Shown in pieces: positions 9,163 through 18,227 of a DNA stretch of 64,000 nucleotides (its first letter is position 1; the number at the start of each line of letters is the position of its first letter). The notes beneath the pieces were generated by a model. That model was not told where the DNA came from and made no database searches. It worked only from the letters and a program-made list of their open reading frames with translations. A program made the position numbers and the translations under genes. The stretch covers positions 62,001 through 126,000 of the forward strand of contig JACABB010000009.1 in NCBI GenBank assembly GCA_013376985.1. Direction: 5' to 3'. Source of the DNA: Bacteroidales bacterium (lineage in GTDB: Bacteria; Bacteroidota; Bacteroidia; Bacteroidales; Tenuifilaceae).

Positions 9163-9798
9163 CTATGGAATGTGCATGAATTTATGCGATTGCAAAGATA
9201 TTTTCCATTTGGGATTATTCATAACATAATCAACAAGCCAAGGAATAATAGTTTTAAATTTACTCCATTCGGGTTGTAGGTATAGCTGACAGCTGGATTT
9301 AACGAGGTTGGAATTCTCTTCGGCCCAACTAATATCATCAGGTTCTGATATAATAACTTTCAGCTCATCTGCTTTAAGGTGAATACCATCAGCCGGTGGT
9401 TGTTGACGTTTGGGTGAAAGGCAAATCCAGTCCCAATGCCCTGTTAAGTTGTATGCACCAGATGTTTCAATGAAGGTTTGAAATCCTTTCTTTTTAAACT
9501 CAGAGCATAAGTAATCGAGAGGGTAGAGGCTGGGTTCACCACCTGTAACAACTATTGCTCTTGCTGGGTACGATTCGGCATGAGCAACAATATTGTCAAC
9601 TGGAACGGGTGGGAAGATCTCGGGATTCCATGATAGTTTGGAATCGCACCATTTACAACCAACATCACAACCTCCAATACGGATGAAGTAAGCCGCCTTT
9701 CCAGTATGATAACCTTCACCCTGCAAAGTGTAGAATTCCTCAACAAGGGGAAGAAGTTTCCCAGAATCAAACTGTTTTACAAACTCGCTTAGTTCCAT
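9163..9798 (-). CDS. queE: 7-carboxy-7-deazaguanine synthase (radical SAM), QueE
   Basis: A 211-aa protein of normal length for QueE. It converts 6-carboxy-tetrahydropterin into 7-carboxy-7-deazaguanine, the ring-contracting step of queuosine tRNA modification. Visible motifs are FYTLQGEGYHTGKAAYFIR at the substrate site, the iron-sulfur cluster motif CDVGCKWC (CX3CX2C), VTGGEPSLYPL for SAM binding and CLSPKRQQPP in the C-terminal half. The remaining queuosine genes are not in the window. A TAATTTTG promoter-like element lies at 9818-9825, about 20 bp before the ATG. The OmpA-family gene follows 17 bp downstream, without a functional link. Confidence 0.95.
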   Translation of the reverse strand: MELSEFVKQFDSGKLLPLVEEFYTLQGEGYHTGKAAYFIRIGGCDVGCKWCDSKLSWNPEIFPPVPVDNIVAHAESYPARAIVVTGGEPSLYPLDYLCSEFKKKGFQTFIETSGAYNLTGHWDWICLSPKRQQPPADGIHLKADELKVIISEPDDISWAEENSNLVKSSCQLYLQPEWSKFKTIIPWLVDYVMNNPKWKISLQSHKFMHIP

Positions 9799-9864
9799 TA
9801 TATTTTCCCAACAATTTCAAAATTATAATTCTACTATACACTATAAACTAAACAACAAACATTT

Positions 9865-11643
9865 CTACTCCTGCTTACTTCCAAACATCAAAGCTCTATC
9901 GCGTTCTGCTGCAACTTTAACCCAATCGGCAGGAATTATATTCCAAAGATTTAAAGATTTTGGAGTTACAACTTTTTGCGCTTCAATCCATTTCATAAGG
10001 TAGAACCTAATATCCTTATCGGTTGAATGTACAAGCCTTGAGTTAAGCTGATCGGCAGGGATTCCACAACCTTGAATTAAGTGTCCGCCACCGCCATTAC
10101 CACGATAAGAGCTGGTTGCTATCTTATAGGTTTTATTTAGATCGAAGGGTGAACCGTCGGCCATAGATATAATGGTTACTTTATCGCCTTCGGGTTTTGA
10201 AACATCAACTGTATAAAATATTCCCGCTGCGGAATCAAAGTTATAGTAGTTACTATTGAGTTGTACTTTACCATCTTTCTTAAGTTCGGGTTTTTGATCT
10301 TTACCAAGCTTAAATTTAATAAGATGATCATCACTACTTGTCATGGTATTGAACCAATGGCTATAGGAATACTCAAGGTAACTGTCAATCTCTTTACCAG
10401 TAAGGTTCATAACGTAAAGAAAGTTCTCAAACTTGTAGAGTTTGAACATATCGCGAACATAAATTGGCCCTTTTTTAATTGAGGTGCTATAGGATAGAGG
10501 CGCAGCAAAGGAGATATCAGCTTTGCTAATACTCAACTGTGAACTATGAATAAAATCAATGAATGATGATGGTCCAAAATATGAATCTTGGGTTGAGGTT
10601 GATTCGGTAAAGTCAGCAATTTTACGATTCACAAAGGTTTCAATGTTTTTTGTATAGTCTTTAAACTTATCCATAAACAGTGAATCGGGTTTAAGAATCT
10701 TTGTATCAATTAGCTTGCCAGTTATCTGTTTCCCTAAAATCTTACCCTTTTTATCGATGTTTACCTTAATTGTTGCTTCGGAGATAAAACGTGCGGCTGA
10801 TGTGGGATCGAGGATAAGAACGGAATCTCCATTCGTGTTTAGGAACTTCTTATTTAGTTCATCGTGGTCGTGACCAATAAGGATAACATCAAAACCAGGA
10901 ACTTTTTGTGCAATGGTTTGTGAGGCGTTCTCGTTCATTAAATCATCAGGGTTTTGATCCCCATATTTAGCATCGTGACCTGAGTGAAATAGACCAATGA
11001 TGATATCAGGTTTTTCTGTCTTCTTAATTTGATCTACCCAATATTTAGCAGTGGAGAGCATGCTTTCAAAGCGCATATCGGGCCAAAGTACTTTAGGTAG
11101 CCAATGAGGAATGCCAGGGGTTATAAGACCGATAACAACAATCTTCACACCTTCCTTTTGAAATGTTGTGTAAGGTAAAAAGTATGGTTTTCCATCCGAT
11201 TCGTTTACGGCATTTGCAGCCATCCAAGGGAATTTCAATTCATTTCGCATTTTATTGTAAACCTTTGGACCTGCTTCAATATCATGATTACCAACCGTTG
11301 CAGCATCGTAACCCATGAAGTTAAATACCTGCGATACAATATTCTGATTGGTTGTATCGATAAAATTTGAGTAGTATACTGTTGGTTGACCTTGAAGTAT
11401 ATCACCATTATCGAGTAGTAAAACATTTTGATCTTTTTTAGCACGCTCCTGTTTTACATATGAGTAAACTTGAGATAAGCTAGATTCCGCTGGTCGGTTA
11501 TTGATATAATCGAACGGGAATATTGAACCATGAACGTCGCTGGTTTCAAGTACTTTTATGGTAACTGTTTTTTGTGCAAATCCTGTGATAGCAATTAAAA
11601 GGATTAGAGAGAGGAAGATGCATTTGTAACTTATTATTTTCAT
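9865..11643 (-). CDS. 5'-nucleotidase / 2',3'-cyclic phosphodiesterase family metallophosphatase (UshA-like)
   Basis: A 592-aa periplasmic or exported enzyme with a signal peptide (cleavage near GFAQ). The N-terminal calcineurin-like domain (about 25-330) carries all metal motifs: LETSDVHG, DNGDILQGQP, GNHDIE, LFHSGHD and GHDHDE. The C-terminal 5'-nucleotidase domain (about 345-560) includes the substrate motif GNGGGGHLIQG. The family removes phosphate from nucleotides or cyclic nucleotides outside the cytoplasm for nucleoside and phosphate salvage. It stands alone with its own promoter (TAACTTTG at 11660-11667 on the minus strand, 17 bp before the start). Which substrate it prefers cannot be told from sequence. 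Confidence 0.93.
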   Translation of the reverse strand: MKIISYKCIFLSLILLIAITGFAQKTVTIKVLETSDVHGSIFPFDYINNRPAESSLSQVYSYVKQERAKKDQNVLLLDNGDILQGQPTVYYSNFIDTTNQNIVSQVFNFMGYDAATVGNHDIEAGPKVYNKMRNELKFPWMAANAVNESDGKPYFLPYTTFQKEGVKIVVIGLITPGIPHWLPKVLWPDMRFESMLSTAKYWVDQIKKTEKPDIIIGLFHSGHDAKYGDQNPDDLMNENASQTIAQKVPGFDVILIGHDHDELNKKFLNTNGDSVLILDPTSAARFISEATIKVNIDKKGKILGKQITGKLIDTKILKPDSLFMDKFKDYTKNIETFVNRKIADFTESTSTQDSYFGPSSFIDFIHSSQLSISKADISFAAPLSYSTSIKKGPIYVRDMFKLYKFENFLYVMNLTGKEIDSYLEYSYSHWFNTMTSSDDHLIKFKLGKDQKPELKKDGKVQLNSNYYNFDSAAGIFYTVDVSKPEGDKVTIISMADGSPFDLNKTYKIATSSYRGNGGGGHLIQGCGIPADQLNSRLVHSTDKDIRFYLMKWIEAQKVVTPKSLNLWNIIPADWVKVAAERDRALMFGSKQE

Positions 11644-11659
11644 GGTATCAGATTTTTTG

Positions 11660-11667
11660 CAAAGTTA
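11660..11667 (-). promoter_or_regulatory. Bacteroidetes -7 promoter element
   Basis: On the minus strand this reads TAACTTTG, matching TAnnTTTG. It lies 17 bp before the start of the 5'-nucleotidase gene. No clear -33 TTG was found at the usual spacing. Confidence 0.55.
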
Positions 11668-11803
11668 GATTAAATAACAGTTCTAATGCATAATTGTTTG
11701 TTCTAAACACATCCAATAATTAAGCCACTTTTTCTAATAAAATAATGTGAGTTAGATGTAAGTATAATATATTGATTCTCAGTTCACCATTAGATTGTTA
11801 CTT

Positions 11804-12055
11804 TGTCATGCTGAACGGAATGAAATCCGAAGGATTCGCTGAAAGCAACCATTTATATGTATAAGATTCTTCGCTCCGCTCAGAATGACATTGGTAAGAT
11901 CCTTCGCTTCACTCAGGATGACAAAGGTTTCATGTTACAATTCATTATCATTAAAGATAAGGGGTTGAAATTTCCAGAGCATACCGTTTCTTGTCATGCT
12001 GAACGGAGTGAAGCATCTATATTTAGAAGATTCTTCGCTCCGCTCAGGATTACAC
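11804..12055. repeat. Cluster of REP-like palindromic repeats
   Basis: At least five partial copies of a unit related to GTCATGCTGAACGGAGTGAA / TTCGCTCCGCTCAGGATGAC occur in both orientations (about 11804-11838, 11863-11890, 11898-11922, 11991-12017, 12027-12052). Paired units can form hairpins. This type of repeat is scattered between genes in many Bacteroidetes. A 74-codon frame across it is not a gene. Confidence 0.8.
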
Positions 12056-12099
12056 CTTACATCAAGCTGACGTTAAATTAGTTATTCTGCCAAATAAAC

Positions 12100-15000
12100 C
12101 TATTTCGATTTATCAGGGTCGGCTGGAATAGGAGGTAAGCTCTTGAAGTTTTTTAATTTTTCTTTAATCACTTCAATTGCTTTACTTAATTGTTCATCAA
12201 TACCAATGTACTCTTTATAGGAATCGTTGTCAATAACAATATCTGGATCAACCCCATGACCTTCGATAATCCACTGGCTTGCTTCTGAGCTAAAGCTGGC
12301 AAATTCTGGTTTACGAAGGTCTGCTCCATCAACAAAAGGTAATGAGCCTGTAATTCCTACAACTCCACCCCATGATCGTGTACCAATTGTTACTCCAAGC
12401 CCAAGTTTTTGGAAGCCGTAAGGGAATAAATCGCCATCGGAAGCGGAGTATCTATTTAGGAGTAAAACCTTAGGGCCAATGTGTGTTTGTGCAGGGATTG
12501 TTGATGCATAGGGTGAACCTCTCCTCATTGTTTGCCTGTAGACAATGCGGCTTAAGCGTTCGAGTATCATTGGTGAAACGTTTCCACCGCCATTCCCTCT
12601 ATCATCAATGATTAAGGCTTTTTTGGTTAGCTGAGGGTAGAAGTATTTAACAAACTCATTTAAGCCCTCAACGCCCATATCGGGAATGTGAATATATCCG
12701 ACTTCGCCATTGGTTGCTTCGGTTACCTTTTTGATATTATTTTGAACCCATGTGTAGTAGTATAGGTTTGATTCACTTGCAATTGGTGTAACCAGAACTT
12801 TTCGGCTGCCTGCAAGCTCTGGTTTACTATTGACCACCAGTTCAACAGTCTTATCTGCTTTATCAATAAGGGTTGAGTAGATATCGTTAATGTTTTGTAG
12901 GTTTTGTCCATCAACAGCTAATATGAAATCGCCTTTACTTACGTTTACGCCAACTTCGCGTAGCGGAGAGTTAAGTGTCTTATTCCAAGTAAGTCCATCG
13001 AGTATTTGGTTAATCTGGAAGTATCCACTTGAGTGTTTACTAAACTTTGCACCAAGTAAACCAAGTTTGATACGATCTGGTTCAGGTTTTTCGCCGCTAT
13101 TTATATAGGCATGACCAATACTTAGCTCACCGATTAATTCACCAATTACGTAGGTTAAATCTGCACGATGGTTAACGTATGGTATTAAAGCATCGTACTT
13201 TTTGTGCATTGCTTTCCAATCCAAACCATGCATATTTTCAACGTAAAAGAAATCTCTCATTTGACGCCAGCTCTCATCGTAAATTTGTTTCCATTCCTTG
13301 TGATAATCAACCCAAACCTTCATGTTGCTTAGATCCAATGTTTTCTCGATGTTTATTTTTGATGTAGGAAGATCTATTATGCTATAGTCTGAGTTTTTTT
13401 GAACCAACATCTTTTTACCATTGGAGGATATTGTGAAGGTGATTGAATCGGCAATTTCTGTTTCTGTTTTTTTAGTTAAGTCGTAAAGTTTTGCAATTTG
13501 TTTTCCAGTGCTACTGTATTGGTTGTAGTAGATTTTACCATCGATACAATTCACTTCATCATACGATGAAACTTCAACAGGAAGTGCTATGATTCTTGAA
13601 AGGATACCATCAAAATCAATTTTTACGTTAATAGAAGTAGTCTCTTTCTTTTGAGCATCCTTTGATCCTTTTTCGGTTTTATTTTCAATCTGTTTAGCTG
13701 ATTCTGTTTGATTTGTAGCAACCTCGTTATTTTCAAGAGCGAATGGTGAAGGAGTTTCCTTTGAAAGCAATATCATATAAATTTTGCTCATGTCCTTATA
13801 GGCGTAGTTCCATTCAACAGAGCTATAGATTGGATTAAAATCTCTATCGGAGATAAATAGAAGGTACTTGCCATCATTGGAGAAGATGGGTTGATAAGAT
13901 TCGTACCAATTATCGGTTACTGGTTGTTTGGTGGTATTTTCGAGGTTATAAACTGTAATGATGTGGAATCTATTCATATCCGTAGTTGTGTATGCAATCC
14001 ATTTACTATCGGGCGACCATGAATAGTTATTGATTGGGCCATACTGGCTTTTTTCAACTAGGGTTATCTTTTTTGTAGTAACATCAACATACTGTAAGCG
14101 ACCCAATCTGTCGTTAAATAGGATTTTCTTGCTATCGGGCGACCATGATATTCTAAAGATATAGTTATTAGTTCCATCGGTTAGCTTAACGGCTTCGGTA
14201 GATCCATCCTGCTGCTGCATGTAAACTTCGTATTCACCAGATTTATCGGATAAATAGGCAATGTATTTACCATCGGGCGACCATACGGCAGCACGGTCAT
14301 GGGCATCGGAGCTATTGGTAAGGTTACGGGTTATCCCTTTTTCTGCAGGAACTGTGTAGATATCACCACGAGCCGAAAATACAACACGTTCTCCGTTAGG
14401 AGCGATATCGCCGCTAAAGATGTTTTTGCTAGCATCCTTATATGCTGATCTGGAGTAGATAAAATCGTCGATAACTGTGATTGGAATCTTTTCTGTTGCT
14501 TTGGTTGCAACATCGTATTTGTAGATATAACCACCGTTCTCAAAGACTATTGTTTTATCGCTAAACGATGGGAATTTAATATCGTACTCGGTAAAGTTAG
14601 TTACCTTAGTTGTTTCGCCGCTTTTAGTGTTGTATGCGAACATATTCATTGTTCTGTCCCTATCGGATAGGAAGTAGATATCGTCACCAATCCACATCGG
14701 TATTATCTCTTGGGATATTGTATTCGTTATGTTTTTGATCTCTTTGGTATCGAAATCAAAAATAGAGATATCATCAGCCATGCCGCCCTTATAGTATTTC
14801 CAAGTTCTAAACTCACGGAAAACCTTATTGAAGGCTAACTTTTTGCCATCGGGTGAGTAGGAACAGAAACCACCTGTCATTAGTGGTAATTCTTCCGAGA
14901 GACCTCCGTTTATTGATACTTTAAAGAGTTGACCAACAAAGTCATCAAAGGTTTGTTTTCGGGAGCGGTAGACTATTGATTTTCCATCAGGGGTCCAGCT

Positions 15001-15369
15001 CATTACAATGTTGTTAGGGCCCATACGATCCGATACATCATCGCGATTCAAAGTTGCTGTATAGGTTAATCTTTGAGGAACCCCTCCTTGCGATGGAATT
15101 GTGAAAACCTCGGTATTGCCATCATACTGACCTGTAAAGGCGATTTTGCTTCCATCGGGTGAGAAGTGGGCAAACATCTCGTAACCAACATTATTTGTTA
15201 GTTTTCTGGCAATTCCTCCGGTAAGAGGTACGGTGTATAGGTCGCCTGCATAGGTGAAGACAACCTGGTTGCCATTTACGGTGGGGAATCTTAATAGTCT
15301 TGTTTCTTGGCTAAATGTATTACTAGCAAATGCTACTAATGCAAATAGGATAATTGCTATTTTCCTCAT
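12100..15369 (-). CDS. Tricorn-like protease (S41 family) with two beta-propellers and PDZ domain
   Basis: A 1089-aa exported protease with a signal peptide (cleavage near NTFSQ). Residues about 22-550 hold two PD40 propellers, with repeats of the form WSPDGKYIAYLSDKSGEYEV. A low-complexity linker rich in K, E, T and S (about 555-585) separates them from the C1 helical part (HGLDWKAMHKKYDALIPY, which carries the expected catalytic His). A PDZ domain follows (about 770-860, ending near VNSKPELAGSRKV), then the S41 core with the nucleophile Ser977 in YSASDGD and GNGGGNVSPM before it. Tricorn proteases cut peptides produced by larger proteases. The length and all key motifs are intact, and it forms a single-gene unit. 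Confidence 0.95.
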   Translation of the reverse strand: MRKIAIILFALVAFASNTFSQETRLLRFPTVNGNQVVFTYAGDLYTVPLTGGIARKLTNNVGYEMFAHFSPDGSKIAFTGQYDGNTEVFTIPSQGGVPQRLTYTATLNRDDVSDRMGPNNIVMSWTPDGKSIVYRSRKQTFDDFVGQLFKVSINGGLSEELPLMTGGFCSYSPDGKKLAFNKVFREFRTWKYYKGGMADDISIFDFDTKEIKNITNTISQEIIPMWIGDDIYFLSDRDRTMNMFAYNTKSGETTKVTNFTEYDIKFPSFSDKTIVFENGGYIYKYDVATKATEKIPITVIDDFIYSRSAYKDASKNIFSGDIAPNGERVVFSARGDIYTVPAEKGITRNLTNSSDAHDRAAVWSPDGKYIAYLSDKSGEYEVYMQQQDGSTEAVKLTDGTNNYIFRISWSPDSKKILFNDRLGRLQYVDVTTKKITLVEKSQYGPINNYSWSPDSKWIAYTTTDMNRFHIITVYNLENTTKQPVTDNWYESYQPIFSNDGKYLLFISDRDFNPIYSSVEWNYAYKDMSKIYMILLSKETPSPFALENNEVATNQTESAKQIENKTEKGSKDAQKKETTSINVKIDFDGILSRIIALPVEVSSYDEVNCIDGKIYYNQYSSTGKQIAKLYDLTKKTETEIADSITFTISSNGKKMLVQKNSDYSIIDLPTSKINIEKTLDLSNMKVWVDYHKEWKQIYDESWRQMRDFFYVENMHGLDWKAMHKKYDALIPYVNHRADLTYVIGELIGELSIGHAYINSGEKPEPDRIKLGLLGAKFSKHSSGYFQINQILDGLTWNKTLNSPLREVGVNVSKGDFILAVDGQNLQNINDIYSTLIDKADKTVELVVNSKPELAGSRKVLVTPIASESNLYYYTWVQNNIKKVTEATNGEVGYIHIPDMGVEGLNEFVKYFYPQLTKKALIIDDRGNGGGNVSPMILERLSRIVYRQTMRRGSPYASTIPAQTHIGPKVLLLNRYSASDGDLFPYGFQKLGLGVTIGTRSWGGVVGITGSLPFVDGADLRKPEFASFSSEASQWIIEGHGVDPDIVIDNDSYKEYIGIDEQLSKAIEVIKEKLKNFKSLPPIPADPDKSK

Positions 15370-15835
15370 TTTAAAAAATAATTTAATTGTGAAATATGAG
15401 TAAATCTTTGTTTTTTGACAATAGAAAGCAGTTAAGGTTTAGCGTTTTTTGAAAAATCTTTAAACATTACGGGGAACAAATATTTTGGTGTTTTGTTAAA
15501 TAGGGTTTTATAACTGGTGTTATTTAACCCCAAAACCCTTAAAAAGGCTATAAGGTAGGGGTGGTTTATTGTTATTTTTTTAGAGAATTCTAGTGTTCAT
15601 TTAATAGATCACTAAGATATTCGGAGCGATCGTAGGAGTGTTTGGAAAAACCCTAATGCAGTATAAAGAGGATATCTATAATTATGAAATTATCATAGCA
15701 TAAAGTGACATTAAAATTAACTGTGTTTAATATATTTGTTTTTATAGATATTGTGTTTTAGTTTAGTATTAATTGTTGATAAAAATATTAATAATAATTA
15801 TTAAGTATATTATTGATTATTTCGAAATAAATATT
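15370..15835. other. Intergenic region, 466 bp
   Basis: This divergent intergenic region lies between the tricorn-like protease gene (leftward) and a small hypothetical gene (rightward). It is AT-rich. An inverted repeat, GGGTTTTATAAC with GTTATTTAACCC, occurs near 15506-15533. I see no gene or RNA. Confidence 0.5.
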
Positions 15836-16438
15836 ATGACAAATTTGCATGATAGTCGCTTAAGGGTGTTTTTGACTGTTGCATTGTTCAGTGATGCTAA
15901 TACTAGCGCTATATCAGATTTACTAAATTTTACAATAAATCTTACTAGACTTAAGGCTGTAAGTAATCAGATTCAGATTTTTGGAGAACAACAAAAACTT
16001 GATAAAACAGGGGTTACTAAAAGCAAAAATCAGCTGAAAGCTGAGCTGATTGTTCTTGTTGCGGATAATGCCCGTAAGATAAAGGCATACGCTAAGCTTA
16101 CCAACAATTTAACTTTACTGGGTGAAGTAGGTATTACGGAGTCTGATTTTAAAAGATGTTCGGATACTGCACTGAAAGATTACGCACAGATTGTGTATAA
16201 TGATATACAGGCAAATTATAGTATAACTGAGGCTACTCAGGCTAGCCTTTTGACTTCTATTAATGCATATAATGCTGTGCTATCGATACCACGTGGGGTT
16301 ACTTTAAAGAGTCAGGTAACAAAACAACTGGTTGCTCTTTTTGAAGAGGGTAATACAGTGCTGGCAAAAATGGATGCTGCTTTATCCATTTTTAAGCAGA
16401 TTTATTTCTGCTTCTCTCTTCCGGCTAAGGCAGGTTAA
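15836..16438 (+). CDS. Hypothetical helical protein, C-terminus probably truncated
   Basis: The frame extends further upstream, but the ATG at 15836 (MTNLHDSRLRVFLTV) is the likely start because the upstream part is an Ile-rich translation of AT-rich DNA. The 200-aa product is mostly alpha-helical and soluble, with no signal peptide and no known catalytic motif. It resembles a widespread family of Bacteroidetes hypothetical proteins that start with N/DDSRLR and end in a helix with LFKEADxILxxxMDKLV. Here that helix (LVALFEEGNTVLAKMDAALS) is followed by the unrelated tail FKQIYFCFSLPAKAG, so the last 25 or so residues of the family look replaced. The family comparison is from memory. Function unknown; it precedes a radical SAM gene by 324 bp. 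Confidence 0.6.
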   Translation: MTNLHDSRLRVFLTVALFSDANTSAISDLLNFTINLTRLKAVSNQIQIFGEQQKLDKTGVTKSKNQLKAELIVLVADNARKIKAYAKLTNNLTLLGEVGITESDFKRCSDTALKDYAQIVYNDIQANYSITEATQASLLTSINAYNAVLSIPRGVTLKSQVTKQLVALFEEGNTVLAKMDAALSIFKQIYFCFSLPAKAG

Positions 16439-16762
16439 GAGGAGTGGAGGCAAGAAATAGTATGACAATGGGGTGCTTTGTTTTTGAATTGGTGGGGCGG
16501 AAGGCTATGCGATTTTTTTGCATTATGTAGGTAAAACCTGCATAAATAAACCAAACTTAGGTATGTTTTGCTCACCGATATCAAGCCTAGGTGCTTTTTT
16601 GCTAACAATTTCGGACGACAGGGGAAGAACAAGTAAACGAGTTATGGCCAATACCCGCAGGGCATTGCGCAGAAAAAAACTTTTAAATACTATTTTCTTT
16701 TGTGGTGAAGAATTTTTGCAAAAATTAAAGATCTTTTGTAAACAAACTTAATAATATGTCAT
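16439..16762. other. Intergenic region with possible small ORF and hairpins
   Basis: A 77-codon frame (16518-16751) ends 11 bp before the radical SAM start and is very basic in its middle (RRALRRKK). Its first half shares GC-rich wording with 42660-42720 (TCGGACGA followed by a run of G), so it may be repeat-derived. A small hairpin, ATGTAGGT with ACCTGCAT, lies near 16523-16541. I do not call a gene here. Confidence 0.35.
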
Positions 16763-17977
16763 ATGCAATTAATTTATAAGACTTCGCTCCATCCAAATGA
16801 ACCTTTATCAATATACCCAAATGGTAAAGTAAATTTATCTAAGACAAATGTTTCTTTCGATTTGTCGATAGGTGGTTTGCCCGGTAAAAATACTTGTAAA
16901 GCGCGATGCGAGCAGTGTTTTTTGGCAATTGATCTTGGCTCTAATGGTAAAAAGGATAGCAAAAGGAATATAAACGATAGGATTAGTAAAGAGAAGGTGA
17001 TTTTGCAGGATTTAAAACAGCAAGGTTATTCTGTATGTCCAATCATACCTGATTCTTTTGCTTGGGATGGCAAATATCTTGAATCGGGAATTCTATACCA
17101 AAATACTTTATATGGGGCTGATGAGCTTTCTGCTACAGGTATAGCATGGACTTCTGGTTTAACTCTTTTAGGTGATGATAAGAATAGGTTGCTGGAGCTT
17201 GCTTATGACAATAATCTGAGGTTGATAGGAATTTCATCACATGACATAGAGGACGGGGAGACTCCGTTGAAAGGTGTTGTGAAACCATCAGTAGTGCGAA
17301 AGGTGTTGAAAAATATTCATGAGTATAATCATACACATCCAGAAAAGAAATTAGAAATTTCACTTGGGTTTACAATTGGTACCCACAATTTACTTAGGAT
17401 TTGGGAATATGTTGCATATGCGGCAGCTGTGGGTGCGGATTATGTGAGGTTTAATAGGCTGCTTGATGTTTCATGTAATGATCATTTTAGTGATCTTGTT
17501 TTAACCGCTGAGGAGACAAGAATATTTTTTATGGAGATGCACGAGATTGAACAAACTAGTTTCGACGTTCTTACAAAATTGGTTCAAATGAAGAAGGAGT
17601 TTATTAGCCCCGAGATGAATCCAAATATCAATGTGGTAATTTCGAATGATTTTGGGTTTAAGGGTGAAGCATTGTTGGGAAAATCGGGGTTGATAAATAG
17701 GTGTGCCGGGGGGACATCTCATTTTGGAATATTGGCTAATACAATTTATCCCTGTGTGGAGCTGGTGAAGACTGGGTTTAAAATTGGTGAGCTGGTTTTG
17801 GAGGATAGAGCTAAGGTGGAGGGCGAGCTTGGGGTGAGTATTGGTGCTGATAAGCAGAAGGTTTATACTCCTGTGTTTGATGTTGAGATGGTTGAACGCA
17901 TGCAAAAGGTGTTGAATGCTAGTGAGTATAATGGTTGTTTGGCCCATTCTCATCTTATGTACGTTGACAAGGTGTGA
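16763..17977 (+). CDS. Radical SAM protein of unknown function with C-terminal cysteines
   Basis: A 404-aa protein. The iron-sulfur cluster motif CKARCEQC (CX3CX2C; Cys45, 49, 52) comes after a 44-residue N-terminal extension. The TIM-barrel part follows (AWTSGLTLLG, ISLGFTIGTHN, ADYVRFNRLL). Further cysteines at 314 (NRCAGGTSHFG), 331 (YPCVEL) and 392 (NGCLAHSH) could bind an auxiliary cluster, as in SPASM-type enzymes that modify peptides. There is no B12-binding domain. It stands alone: the gene before it is a helical hypothetical protein and the gene after it is on the other strand. Substrate and product are not recognisable. Peptide modification is one idea; no convincing precursor gene is visible. 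Confidence 0.85.
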   Translation: MQLIYKTSLHPNEPLSIYPNGKVNLSKTNVSFDLSIGGLPGKNTCKARCEQCFLAIDLGSNGKKDSKRNINDRISKEKVILQDLKQQGYSVCPIIPDSFAWDGKYLESGILYQNTLYGADELSATGIAWTSGLTLLGDDKNRLLELAYDNNLRLIGISSHDIEDGETPLKGVVKPSVVRKVLKNIHEYNHTHPEKKLEISLGFTIGTHNLLRIWEYVAYAAAVGADYVRFNRLLDVSCNDHFSDLVLTAEETRIFFMEMHEIEQTSFDVLTKLVQMKKEFISPEMNPNINVVISNDFGFKGEALLGKSGLINRCAGGTSHFGILANTIYPCVELVKTGFKIGELVLEDRAKVEGELGVSIGADKQKVYTPVFDVEMVERMQKVLNASEYNGCLAHSHLMYVDKV

Positions 17978-18176
17978 TAGCAGTTTTTAAACCCCATACC
18001 ACTAAAAGGGGCTATAACAGAGTGGTGTGGTGGTTTTATTTCTTTTTTGAGGAGGGTAGGAGTGGTGGTTTAAATGGTTTGATTCCAAGGTATCATCAAC
18101 TAATCGCAATGTGTGATGCGATTATCGCAAAATGTGATAATTTTGCATTGCAATATCATTATAAAATAATACAAAA

Positions 18177-18199
18177 CCCCTTCTTTTTTAAGGAAGGGG
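18177..18199 (-). terminator. Hairpin terminator after DUF2157 gene
   Basis: The stem CCCCTTC / GAAGGGG with a 9-base loop lies 28 bp after the stop of the leftward DUF2157 gene. On the minus strand it is followed by TTTTGTATTATTTT, which fits a rho-independent terminator. Confidence 0.65.
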
Positions 18200-18227
18200 C
18201 AAGGAGTGGTAAATTGGTACAAGCAAA

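Noticed and set aside
11857-12081. 74-aa ORF
   Set aside because: It lies entirely within the REP-like repeat cluster and reads through palindromes.
16518-16751. 77-aa ORF as a RiPP precursor for the radical SAM enzyme
   Set aside because: No leader/core pattern, very basic composition and repeat-like wording shared with 42660-42720; kept only as a possibility.
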